Source: Adiantum capillus-veneris (Eukaryota; Streptophyta; Polypodiopsida; Polypodiales; Pteridaceae). Taken from it: a stretch of 64,000 nucleotides of DNA. The position numbers were made by a program, and so were the translations under genes. The stretch covers positions 88,005,884 to 88,069,883 of the forward strand of contig CM043944.1 of assembly GCA_014529385.2 (NCBI GenBank), given 5' to 3'. Of this stretch, positions 54,481 through 64,000 are shown one piece after another. The notes beneath the pieces are model-generated. The model was not told the origin of the DNA. It saw only the letters and a list, made by a program, of their open reading frames with translations, and did not search any database. The number at the start of each line of letters is the position of its first letter. The stretch's first letter is position 1.

Positions 54481-54564
54481 ATAGTTCTTGTTGTGGTTTG
54501 ACAAAGTACAAGCAGTGGAGCACAAACAAAAGCAAGAATGACAACAAAAGACCGCACCGACAGG

Positions 54565-54584
54565 TCATGTCAGGGACGACATGA
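54565..54584 (+). other. conserved hairpin upstream of Gypsy-2 polypurine tract
   Basis: Identical 20-bp stem-loop (TCATGTC, AGGGAC, GACATGA) to that at 52457-52476, placed the same way before the polypurine tract. Confidence 0.8.
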
Positions 54585-54588
54585 ATTT

Positions 54589-54599
54589 GGAGGGGGGAG
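54589..54599 (+). promoter_or_regulatory. Gypsy-2 polypurine tract
   Basis: GGAGGGGGGAG directly before the right LTR start TGTTGACCC. Confidence 0.85.
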
Positions 54600-55200
54600 T
54601 GTTGACCCATGAGTCAACATTACGACATAATCAACAAAGCCTTATTTTTTGAGAGTCATGAAATGCAACGGATTATGGTTATAAACATCATTTGTAATGA
54701 GTAGCTATTCTAGTTGCAGAAGTCGGGGGAGCAATGGCACTTCCAAATTGTAAATACAAAGCCATTTTACCCCTTGAAGTCTATTTTAGGTTTAACCTAT
54801 GGTAGCCTTAGTATATAAGATACCTAGGTCATTTTGTAAGAAAAACTTTATCATAATCTAGTTTTTGAGTTGCCGTCGATTGTGTGTGAGAGAGAAAGAG
54901 AGAGAGCGTGAGCTTCATCCTCACGCAACTCTCTGATCACTCATTGCATTGGAGATTCAACTACACCATTGTGTTAGGCTCGGCGAGAGCTACGCAACAA
55001 TGCCAAGCATTCCTTGCGAAACAGAGCATTTGAGTGTAGAGGCTTTGGGACAGGTGTAACCTAGTGAGGGGATGGTGTTCCTTAAGTTTTGATTCTGGTA
55101 TGGTTTGGTGAGTTTCCTTCTGTTTGTGTGTGTGGGTTGGGTGGTGTAATTGAGAGCAGTGAGATTCTTGATTGTGGTTTAGTTGGCCTTCCAGAGTGTT
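54600..55200 (+). repeat. Gypsy-2 right LTR, truncated
   Basis: Matches the left LTR from its first base to about the left-copy position 6128, with TATATAA at 54812-54818. It lacks a block corresponding to about 5771-5947 and stops abruptly at 55200, where unrelated sequence begins. Confidence 0.8.
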
Positions 55201-55702
55201 TCTTGACAGATTCGCAGGTTGATCAAGATCACTAATCAACTACTACAACTCACAATAGAGGCGTCCAAGGTACCTGAGAAAGAGTTAGCTAACGAGGCAT
55301 CCTCTAAACGTCAATTCAAAGAAATGCCTGAAATACTCTTTGAAGCTCGAATTAAGTGCAACCCGTCTTTGCCGCAAGGATGGATCCATACTGCTTCATC
55401 TGTCATAAACTGGCAAGAGCTTTCATAGCAAGAGGCAAAAGAACCTTGTATGACCCTGACACGAAGACCTAGAATGCACTTACTCCGTACGAGTTTGAAA
55501 TGATAGGAAGGACCAATTGAAACAAGAAGCTTTGTACATACTTATTCAGAAAGAGAATGTTGGTCCAAGTGTGTAAGAGCCATTCAGAGTCTTGTACAAA
55601 CCTCCAAAGAAGAAGCCACCAGATAAGAAGAAGCGAGTCTAATTGATCGACACTAGTTGACTGCTCACTGTTTTCTAAAATTTTTGGTATACACTAAAAT
55701 TC
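55201..55702 (+). pseudogene. unidentified decayed coding sequence upstream of a polypurine tract
   Basis: Coding-like stretches with stops: 55219-55428 in one frame, then a frame with K-R-T-L-Y-D-P-D-T-K, ending in a basic P-P-K-K-K-P-P-D-K-K-K tail at about 55600-55640. No domain recognised. Its position before a polypurine tract and LTR-like sequence suggests the 3' end of another retroelement. Confidence 0.35.
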
Positions 55703-56170
55703 AAGAAAAAGGGAAAGGAATGTAAACGGTGGGAGCAGATGCCAAACAAGGGCTCCTAAGCTGGTAATTACCAGAACTAGTTACTGGGGTAATTGGCACA
55801 TGGAACAATCAGTTAGAGAGCCAATGAAAAGCTATAAATAGGGCTCACTACTTCATTTTCGAGATCCGTGATCTTGATCCCAAAACCACTACACATTCAT
55901 TAGCTTAGAGCTCTTTGTACTCTTGCGATTCTCATTACGAGAGCATACTTGCCTCACTGAATGTACTTGTATAGACTGATCTGACCTAAATATACATTCC
56001 AGCTTCAGTTCCCAGTTCCAGTGTCTATTTCCATTTCCAGTTATAGTGTTCATTGTTATTTCCAGTTCCAGTCTTATGTTTCATTTCCAGTGTTGTCCAA
56101 TCTAAAGTCTCATACTTGATCTGAACTAACTCTAACTACCAACTTGGAATAGTTGACTGAAAGTGTCCAA
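55703..56170 (+). repeat. putative polypurine tract and LTR of a further element
   Basis: AAGAAAAAGGGAAAGGAA (55703-55720) is followed by TG at 55721. A TATAAATA box lies at 55833-55840, and TTTCCAGTTCCAGT-like repeats follow at 55990-56095. A CCAACA at about 56165-56170 could be the end. No partner LTR is in the window, so this rests on the tract, the TATA box and the TG start. Confidence 0.4.
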
Positions 56171-57487
56171 CACATTCCACAGACATACACACATCAAAGC
56201 CAAATTATGCGGAGCATGTCATAAACATTGGAAAGAAGAGCATCACCTTATGCATTCGCTCAGAGCAACACACAAAGCAAGCTTTTACTCAGAAAATTGC
56301 ATTCAAAATGCATTGCAAGAAATGGGGACTGCATCGAGAAGACGATGGCAGCATGGCGCACACAATTGCGTCTGGCACACGCATGGCAGAGCCGCCACCC
56401 AGGATCTCGCCAAGCTGCGAGCGCACCAAAAAGAAGGTGGCGAGAGAAAGAAAGAAAGAGAGAGAGAAATATAATTTTTCCACCCAATGTAGTTGACCCA
56501 AAACTCGACTCAACGCTAAGCCCTTCCAGCATGGCAGACCAAAAAGCATAGCAATTTAGGTATGATTTTGTATGATGACAAATGTTATGACATACTCATA
56601 TACCTGGCTCTATTGCATTTCCAATACATGGAATCTCTTAAGATTCCATTTGAAGTTGGCTCACTTGCGACTTTCAATGTAGCTGCTATGAAATACTTCA
56701 ACCTCAAGATGTCACACTAATCATCAGGCTGAGCCACTCTGCCGCGACGACCTAGTTGCTGTGTGCGCAAGCTTGTCCATATTAAGAAAAAGCTTCCGTT
56801 GTTGCCTCTCCCCTCGTACGTCGGTGTTCTTGCCATGCGCCACACCTGGCAATCTTCACAGTATCACTTGTCCACGGCCACCCATTTTCCTTTCCATTGA
56901 AATCAAGGCATCTTGCTAGATGCCATTTAAAAACCCAATCCCAGAATCGTTGCAATCCCTAGATGCGCAATCATTTTCTACTCTCTTAAGTGGTGCTACA
57001 TACTTGCTCATTTTAGACAAAGCCCTTACTGGCCAAAAATACTCGCTCAACTTTTAAAAAAATCAATTCCTCGTAAGATTCCCCTACATCCCCAAACCAA
57101 AACTACTATAACTGTACCTTTGCATCTCAGCGCCTCCCTTCTCCTTCTTTCCTTGTCATCCCCTCCCCTTCACCATCCCGGTTCCATTTTAACCCCTGGT
57201 CAGTGCAGGGGTCCCTGAGTTCCCCCTCCTTTTCATCGATGCTTCTATTACAAGCTTCTTCTCTACTAACGTTCCTGCTATTTCCTCGAAGCTCGCCATC
57301 GCCGTTCCTGTATGTAGCGTGAAGCCCGACCCCCTCAAGCCCTGTATCGCTTACATCGCCATCAGCCATGTAAGCACACCTGCGCTTGTTTCCACACACA
57401 CAGAGATCATCATGCATAGTGCGCACACACACATCACACCTACGCCCCCCAAGCCAGTTGATTGCCTTCTCCATGCGTACGAATACT

Positions 57488-57488
57488 T

Positions 57489-57521
<33 letters not shown>

Positions 57522-57522
57522 C
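57488..57522. repeat. (GA)n microsatellite
   Basis: GA run of about 34 bp with one AA interruption. Confidence 0.95.
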
Positions 57523-57623
57523 GCGAGATTTTTCTCAAAATTTTAGAGGCCGCAACTCTCTAGGATGCCTAAACTATGTGCTCGGCCAGGTTGCCAACGT
57601 TGGCAATGGCGAAGGTACCGCGC

Positions 57624-57682
<59 letters not shown>
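57624..57682. repeat. compound (GT)n(GA)n microsatellite
   Basis: About 24 bp of GT repeats passing directly into about 34 bp of GA repeats. The same compound order recurs at 57837-57866 and 58444-58507. Confidence 0.95.
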
Positions 57683-57684
<2 letters not shown>

Positions 57685-57836
57685 TCGCCGTCGTCAAAAA
57701 GGGCGCCCACCTTTTTTTCAAGGAACCACAACATGTGGACTTCAAGACAACCAGTTGAGAAGAAAAAGAACAGAGAGAACTTCCATGCAGACTCACTTAA
57801 ACCCAAGATTCTTCTCCCCGGAGACGCCTTCTATTT

Positions 57837-57866
57837 CCAGTGTGTGTGAGAGAGAGAGAGAGAGGG
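57837..57866. repeat. short compound (TG)n(AG)n microsatellite
   Basis: TG repeats pass into AG repeats and then a G run, just upstream of the putative TATA box of the COR27/28-like gene. Confidence 0.9.
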
Positions 57867-57992
57867 GGGATCGTGACCATACCAGAGAGAGAATTTTATA
57901 AGATTCTCATCAACATTTATTTTTCAAAATGTGTACGGCATATTTGGCAAAAAAAAAAAGAAAAAGCCCTTAAGGCAACCGAGTAAAAAGAA

Positions 57993-58001
57993 AAAATATC
58001 T
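57993..58001 (+). promoter_or_regulatory. evening element AAAATATCT
   Basis: An exact AAAATATCT lies 80 bp upstream of the start codon. This is the evening element bound by CCA1/LHY/RVE clock factors in plants, and evening elements are known in Arabidopsis COR27/COR28 promoters. The site supports both the identity and clock control of the gene; a 9-mer could also arise by chance. Confidence 0.55.
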
Positions 58002-58080
58002 ACCATAATTGGATATTGTGAGGCTGTGGTAGAAGCATTGTGTTCCTGCTCACTCTCATTTGCTCTCCGTTGCGACAGCC

Positions 58081-58439
58081 ATGGCGTATGACGTGCTCTG
58101 CGAGAGTGGAGTGGAGGTATAGCAAGATAAGTTCTGCTGTAAGCTTTCATAGCGTTCATGTGCTCAATTGGAATGCTTGTGCTTGCAGACGCCCTTTGTG
58201 TGGACAGAAGGTGCCCACTCCTTGTACCTCACCTTCTTGGAGGAGGCCTTTGTGAACGACCTTTACCTCCGCCAGTACTGCTCCCCCGACATCTGCGGCT
58301 GCTCTCCTCCTTTTCCATCGGCGCTTGCCGATTCTACTGCTACTGCCGCAGAGAGTCCCCCTTCTGCGCCGCCCCAGATTCCTTCCATGGTGGTCTCGCC
58401 GCGGTCCAAGGTACGGAGCTCTCCTTGTGGCATGGTGGA

Positions 58440-58510
<71 letters not shown>

Positions 58511-59187
58511 TTTTGGCTGTGGGCTACTACCGGAGGAGTGTGCGTGCACCCTGTTGGCTATTTGCTTGTGACATCTATTAACCAGGCAGAAGGCTCGTCT
58601 TGGTGGACATGCAAGAGTTGTTGTATGGACCAATGTTGTTCTTATCAATTGCACGTTGCCCATTTTTTGAGATTTGTACACGCAGCAAAATTCTTATCGT
58701 TTGTGTGTCTATCTCTGCAATGTTGCTCATCATTTGTCTTGTTGGATGTGCAGATTTCTGAATGCTCTTCTTTCTGCCTGCAGCCTCAATCCAGACCGGA
58801 GACAAAGACACGCCGCAGGTGTCCTCGTCCGAGTGCCAAAGTTAGCTCACTCAAGAAGAAAGGAAAATGGCCATCCCAGGATGTAGGTTTTGGGAGTCTG
58901 AAGACATTTGAATCCTCTCTTGGATTGCAAGATAACAGTTCTTTGCTTGAGCGACCAGGAAGCAGCTCGCATTCTGATTATGTCGTTCCCAAAGTTCCTC
59001 AAGCGGCTGCCAAACGATCACGAGCAAAAGCCCAGGTGGAGGGTATTGACAGGCTGGGGACTGACCAGGTCTAAGTGTCATTTTTTTCCAGTTCTCATCG
59101 AGGAGAAGATGAGCAAAACCACTCTAATATGAGCATTCCTTTTTGTTTTTCAATCAGGTTGTCCCCTCAGATTACGATTATGGCTAG
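58081..59187 (+). CDS. COR27-like: COR27/COR28-like protein (four exons)
   Basis: Suggested model: exons 58081-58116, 58189-58410, 58754-59068 and 59158-59187, all joined in phase 0 by GT-AG introns, giving about 200 residues. The start GCCATGG fits the plant start context. Exon 2 opens with F-V-W-T-E-G-A-H-S-L-Y-L-T-F-L-E-E-A-F-V, resembling the W-T-D-E-K-H...Y-L...E-A-S-F-V block of COR27/COR28. Exon 3 is basic and Ser-rich, and the exon 3/4 joint gives D-Q-V-V-P, another family feature. In Arabidopsis these proteins link clock, light and cold signalling in the nucleus. Intron 2 contains a GT/GA microsatellite. An alternative exon 3 acceptor at 58783 keeps frame. Identification is from motif memory, not a search. 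Confidence 0.6.
58444..58507. repeat. compound (TG)n(AG)n microsatellite in intron 2
   Basis: About 22 bp of TG repeats then about 40 bp of AG repeats, beginning 33 bp after the exon 2 donor site of the COR27/28-like gene. Confidence 0.95.
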
Positions 59188-62100
59188 GTGAGGGGATCAT
59201 GTAGTACAGAACGACGTATGAGGTCTATCCTTATTAATGTCTATACAATCTCCAAACACTTACACAGCAACTGGGAGAGAGGTGTTTGGACTTGGATGCT
59301 GGACAAGGTCTTATTTCACCATCTCTGGATTAGAGATCTACAGTTCAAAAAATGGTATGATTGACAACAGCAGTCCATCTTTCGGAATGTGAAGCAAGGA
59401 CCCTTGAATTGTGGTATAGAACCTACGTGGGAAGTTACTACCTATGGAATTGGGGTGTGTAGGGGCAGTACTCTTGGAACAAAAGAGAGGTAAGCTGACA
59501 AGGCGAACTTTAGCGTTCCTGTGGGTTGGGATGTATGCTTGAGTTCTAGTTTGCCTCCTTTTTGTCAAGGTTCACTGTTGCAATTCCAAAGGTTTGATGC
59601 ATGATGTGCAAACTGGTTTCCTTTTGATTGTATGTGGTTTGTAGCAGTTTTCTTTGTAAATGTAATGCTTTTTATCTGTGTGCCTCTTGCTGCACCTGAT
59701 AGCTTGTAAGAAAGCTTGGTTGGATTCTGAGGTGTGCTTATGCAGAGGGCAATCATCACATGGGACTTGACATGGCTGTTTTGTTTTCTTGCAGAAGATC
59801 TGTAACAAATGTGAGAGGGTCAGACTGCCGTGATTTGGAGGAAGGACACAATTTATTTATTGCAACTTCTCGAATCAAATTCACTTGAGTGATGACAAAA
59901 GAAACACATTGGAGAGTCCCTTTTGATCAACTTGATCTGTATTGATTTGTGGACAGAACTTTGCTAAATGAATTCTTCCATGTTTTTCCCTCTGATAGTT
60001 ATTGTGTCCCCTTTTTGCCGATTTGTTAGTGATTACCTGTATGTGAAGCATTTGTACTTGGGGGTAGGCAGGCATTGGCTTTAAAACGCCTTTGAGCTTA
60101 ATGGTCAACGTAAACAAATCATTATGGCATTATAAGAGATGCTGTACCAGTCATGAAGCTCATGAAGTGCATGTCGTGCTTCAGTGAATACACCGAATTT
60201 GGGCATACGTGTTGAGCAAAGCTAGCCCAGTAGTCTCAAAGAAAATGTGTTTGCCCATGCTTTGTTCCTGCATGAATCACATGTATTTTCTTGAGTAATC
60301 TCAGATGTGTTTGAGATGCATGAATATAATTGGTTGGTTGAGAACAATCCAAAGTTCTCTAGCCCTGCGAGTGTTTGACTGATTTTGCAGAATGTGCAAT
60401 CGAGGGGATGGTTTGAGACATTAGCTTACAAGGACATGTGCCTGTGCTCAACCAAAGCTTGGCTAATCAAAACTTTTTCTTGGCCCTGCACCTAGTTTTT
60501 TTCAATCTCCTCCCATAGAAGATTCAGGTCACTGTCAATTTTTCTGTCCATGTAAGACCTTTGTGTAAGGCTTTGGCTTCTTTACACTGTCAACCTTGTG
60601 CCATGGACATATGCCATGGTCCCGTCTAGCAATGGCATTGTGAATTTCTTTGACATGTTAATTTCCTTTTTCTTTTCAACACACCAGAGTGCCCACAGGC
60701 GGAGGTGCTTAGCCCTTCCAAATATTAGCCATGCATGTGACATGGTTGGGCAAGGGCCGCATACAATCGGGCAAAAGCCACGTGTAGGCATCATCATGGC
60801 CACCTAATTGATGCACCATGTGTTGGGAACATGTCACATGTTAATATTTTGCACGTGTTCATGTGCCAGGTTCTTGCAAAATGCCACACGCATTCATAAT
60901 GTTATTACAGTTGATGACATGTGGCTAGTAGCCTCACTTGCATACTTTACATGAGCTTATCTTTCTGGTCTACCTATTGGTTGCATCGCACTTAATTTGA
61001 AAGACAATACTTAGGTAGGATGTGCAATTGATAGCAAACCATGCTTGGGTTTCATGGAAATCAAATTGCCTGGGTTTCATGGGAAGCAAGTCACCATGCC
61101 TTTGGTATGCTTCTGTCAACATTTATGTAGCAATGTTGTGGGCTTGTAAGATGCAAATAAGGCAATTTCCCTATTGCGGCAGCTACCTAAAAGCTAATGT
61201 AGTGCGATACATCTAAAGACACGTCTATCAATTAGTTATACATGAAATATAGATGAGGATTCTAGTGGTAAAGAAAAACTTAGACAGTGTGTATTTCAGT
61301 TGTTCTCTTTGGCAGACGTCGACCATCGTCGGCTTTCATCCTTGTCAACTATTGCAAGGTGATACGTTTTGGCAGAATGCTATGGGATTTCTATGGATTT
61401 AAACTTAGCAAGGATCCATAAACTTCAAGTTTTTTGAATTTGATGTTTTCCAAAACTTTTCATATTGAGAACCATGCCATTTACACTTTATACCTTCAAG
61501 ACTTGTAGTTGATTTGTATTTATGATCACTATTTTATGTTTCTCTGTTTACAATAGCAGTGAGGTAGTAGCATGGGATGTACTGAAGGTGGATTTGTGAG
61601 AGGTGTAACACCTTCAAGTTGCTAGCTATGATCTAATAATCACCCACGTTTGTTATTCGGTTTTCATCATGTCTGCAGGAAAGTTATAAAGCACAATGCA
61701 AAATTTTCATAGCCCAAACTAAAAGGCTATTAGAGGGTAAGAATATGTCTGTGATAGAGGAGGGATATACAAATTAGAGTAGTCAAAAAGAAAAGTTTCT
61801 AAGCTTTAACTGGACCTCTAGGTTTGGTAGGAGAGGTTCAGAAGCCTGATCATGTCATTAAAATCTTCATATGGTGTAGAACATATTCAACACACATTAT
61901 TGTGTAGATAGTGGATTGAGGCAACAAAATGGGAAAGGATTTAGCATTGTTAGCAAAGGATTTAAAGGACGGGCCATAAGCTTTGGTAGCAAATATATTC
62001 TTGCATACATCATGCAAATCTTGCATGTCTTTATTTTTTTACTCAATGTAAAATAGGAGTAACAAGTCTCCCTTATCTAACCCCTCTTTGTTAGCTTTTT

Positions 62101-62780
62101 GAAAAATCTCAAAAGGAAAAAAAATAAACTTATGGGTAGCCTTGTGTGTGTCCTTCAAAAAATTTACAAGTAACCATGTCATGTTAGATCCTTTGAAAAC
62201 AATGGGCACAATATCATATGGGTCTTCATGTACTCGAGGAACTCCTAAATAGCATCAAAGTGCAAGTGTAGCATTGCCTCTATATTCATAAAGACCCAAA
62301 ACATGAGTACAAGTGCATTGATCGGATCTTGAAGGCATGTCTTAGCAAGTTGCAAGTGGAGAATATTCTATGGGGCCATTGTAACTTTACCATAACTAAT
62401 GTGCCTTGATTGTTTAGTAGGAACGTTAGAGCTAATCATGCAGTGCAAGAAATGTTTTAATTGCACTTGGAAGTTAAACAATGTAAGTATTGACAATAGT
62501 ATACGTGAGCCTGTGTTGTAAGTTGATCCCAATATGGTTACACAATTTCTTCATTGTACAAACCATGTAAGAGGGGAGAAATTAAGAGTTCTCAAATGCA
62601 GTAATGGCTACTAAAAATTTGTAGAAGTTATATGATCATGAGAAATGCATTACATGCATGAGATACTTGTGCTCGCCATCCTCACCCAATTATCATAAAC
62701 CATAGGAAATGTGCCCTTTGCCTGTATACATGTACTTCTTCAATGTTGAAGGGGTCATGATCTGCTTCTCCTCAAGTCTT
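59188..62780. other. 3' flank and intergenic DNA, nothing recognised
   Basis: Frames here are short and without domains. The first several hundred bases may include the 3' UTR of the COR27/28-like gene, but I see no clear polyadenylation signal. No transposon ends or RNA genes were recognised. Confidence 0.5.
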
Positions 62781-63018
62781 GGAAGGAGGACGTTCCCAAT
62801 GTTCTCCTAGGTAGTGTTGGACATTGCAATCCTTTCCCACAGGTTCAACCCTGCATACGAAGGAGGATTTTTCAATGTTCTCCTAGGTAGTGTTGGAAAT
62901 TGCAACCCTTTCCCACATGTTCAACCCTGCATAGGAAGGAGGATGTTCCCAATGTTCTCCTAGGTAGTGTTGGAAATTGCAACCCTTTCCCACAGGTTCA
63001 ACCCTGCATAGGAAGGGG
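62781..63018. repeat. 76/77-bp minisatellite, three copies
   Basis: Three tandem units repeat AATGTTCTCCTAGGTAGTGT at 62798, 62874 and 62951, each followed by a block ending GTTCAACCCTGCATA. Units differ by a few substitutions, and a partial fourth start follows at about 63010. Confidence 0.93.
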
Positions 63019-63450
63019 AGTTTTGTGATTGGGAAGTGCAAGGTACTCAATAGTCCCCTGCCTATTGGACGAGCCTTAAAAATCAAACCTTCACTACAAA
63101 GGCCAAGATTCCAAAAAGGCCTTCATAGATAAATTTTCCACAAGCTAAAAATATAAGGTTATGTGTCTGCTATCAAGTTGATTTTACTTTAAATCTATTT
63201 TAAACTAAGCTATCTTATTTTAAAAATCATGCTGGCAAGTTTTCACACTCGTGCAAGCTCTTGAGAGTCGAGACTTGAACTAGAGTCTAGTTCTACTTTT
63301 GAAATTTGAACCAAACTTCCTATGCTCAGAGACTTTGGAGTCTGAGAGACTACGAGCCTCTTCCTGACTGCCTCCAACGCCAAGGCATTAAGGAATCTAA
63401 TAGTGCAAATCATCAACACCATGTGCCACCACCTTGAGTCTTGTAGCAGC

Positions 63451-63835
63451 ACCAAATTCCCAAAATGCCCTTCAAATTTTTCAAAATTCCCAAAATACCC
63501 TTGGTTGTGAGAGTAAATTTCTCCAAAAATAATTTTTTTTGTAGGTCTTCACAAGAAGAGTGATTGTCTATCGTACCAGATGCTAAAACTACAATTTGAG
63601 TTGGTTATGTAGGCTTTGGAGATGAATTGCTTCATTATTTTTAGACATAATTGCCTTTTTAGCGATAGTAATTGGTGACAAATTACATGTTGAGCACTCA
63701 AAAACGGATCTCAATTGTCAAAAACGAATGAAGATTAGTAAATCTTGAACAATCCAACCAAAATAGATACAAGGGTATTTTGGGAATTTTTGAAATTTGA
63801 GGGGTATTTTGGGAATTTCCTCAAATTAGAGGGGT
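63451..63835. repeat. inverted repeat, MITE-like
   Basis: The left arm 63451-63504 (AATTCCCAAAATGCCCTTCA and onward) is nearly the reverse complement of the right arm 63771-63825 (AAGGGTATTTTGGGAATTTT and onward). They are separated by about 265 bp of AT-rich DNA. The right arm is extended by two more GGGGTATTTTGG units at about 63800 and 63831, 28-30 bp apart. The structure could form a hairpin. No target duplication was established. Confidence 0.6.
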
Positions 63836-63879
63836 ATTTTGGTAATTTTCCCATATTTCAATCATTGGAATTATCCCAG

Positions 63880-63930
63880 AGGTAGCACGTCTGGCTTAGA
63901 ATGTTGTTGTGGGAGCTCGACCCTGGTCGC
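63880..63930 (+). ncRNA. possible tRNA-derived SINE head (A and B box-like)
   Basis: GGTAGCACGTCTGG (63881-63894) resembles an RNA polymerase III A box, and GGGAGCTCGACCC (63911-63923) resembles a B box. The boxes are only about 20 bp apart, shorter than in most tRNAs, and no cloverleaf is evident, so a decayed SINE head is more likely than a tRNA gene. The element would continue beyond the window. Confidence 0.3.
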
Positions 63931-64000
63931 CCGCATTTTGCATTGCAACTCTTCCGGGGGTGTCGTCCAAGTGAAGGTGGGTCCGAAAATGCACTTCGAC

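Larger units (their letters stand above)
56171..58080 (+). other. upstream region of the COR27/28-like gene
   Basis: No supported coding sequence; frames at 56163-56550, 57127-57546 and 57543-57850 have no domain and several are produced by GA/TG repeats. It holds three dinucleotide tracts, a TATA-like TTTATAA (57894-57900), a CCGAC core at 57326-57330 and an evening element at 57993-58001. Confidence 0.5.

Noticed and set aside
56163-56550. Overlapping plus- and minus-strand frames of about 100 codons
   Set aside because: Three frames over the same bases are all open, none has a domain, and part is a GA-rich tract. There is no basis for choosing one.
57565-57850. Open frames rich in alternating Arg/Glu or Ser/Leu
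   Set aside because: They are translations of the GA and GT microsatellites. The same applies to frames at 57319-57546 and 58340-58681.
61558-61575. let-7-like string GTGAGGTAGTAG
   Set aside because: let-7 is an animal microRNA. The match is short, shows no hairpin context, and lies in plant DNA.
63880-63952. tRNA gene
   Set aside because: A and B box-like strings are present but too close together, and I could not build a cloverleaf. Kept only as a possible SINE head.

Overview
This window is nuclear DNA of a land plant, most likely a seed plant with a large, retrotransposon-rich genome. The evidence is plant-type Ty1/copia and Ty3/gypsy elements with tRNA-iMet or tRNA-Asp primer sites, a plant hAT transposon with short introns, a copied piece of a DBP2-type DEAD-box helicase, and one intron-containing host gene resembling the plant clock/cold regulators COR27/COR28. 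I cannot name the species. About 55 of the 64 kb is a nest of mobile elements.

Layout. 1-4452: left-truncated, decayed Ty3/gypsy element on the minus strand (Gypsy-1). 4480-5330: decayed coding sequence with a coiled coil and an acidic tract. 5340 to about 55200: an old Ty3/gypsy element on the plus strand (Gypsy-2) split by later insertions. (a) 8159-24420 is LARD-1, a minus-strand LTR element with no coding capacity of its own (TSD GTCTA). It is itself interrupted by Copia-1 (9509-14349, minus, TSD TATCT) and Copia-2 (16626-22269, plus, TSD CTTGG). (b) 27973-31284 is hAT-1, an apparently intact transposase gene between terminal inverted repeats. (c) 34384-53434 is Gypsy-3, a 19-kb element with 944/942-bp LTRs and a perfect CTCTT target duplication. 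It belongs to the same family as its host Gypsy-2. Gypsy-2 resumes at 53440 with a DEAD-box helicase fragment, a hairpin, a polypurine tract and a truncated LTR. 55200-56170: 3' end of another LTR-type element. 56171-59187: upstream region and four-exon gene of the COR27/28-like protein. 59188-64000: noncoding DNA with a 76-bp minisatellite, an inverted repeat of MITE type and a possible tRNA-derived SINE start.

The most unusual object is Gypsy-3. Its gag-pro and pol lie in one frame separated by a single TGA. Its integrase zinc-binding (H2C2) region is present twice, 126 residues apart. A second aspartic-protease-like domain with an altered active-site triad lies after the integrase and is followed by a tail of repeated W-x-P-K motifs. 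A 1092-codon third frame, holding a coiled coil, sits upstream of the 3' LTR and is broken by four in-frame stops but no frameshift. Long palindromes built on the half-site AGACATCATACG recur in the 5' leader and again 3' of pol, with matching spacings of about 284 and about 130 bp. The same array is preserved in the leader of Gypsy-2, so it is a family trait.

The order of events follows from nesting and LTR divergence counted by eye: Gypsy-2 first, then LARD-1 (about 3.7% LTR divergence), with Copia-1 (about 2%), Copia-2 (about 1.5%) and Gypsy-3 (about 1.5%) later. hAT-1 landed in the decayed Gypsy-2. All divergence values are manual counts and should be recomputed.
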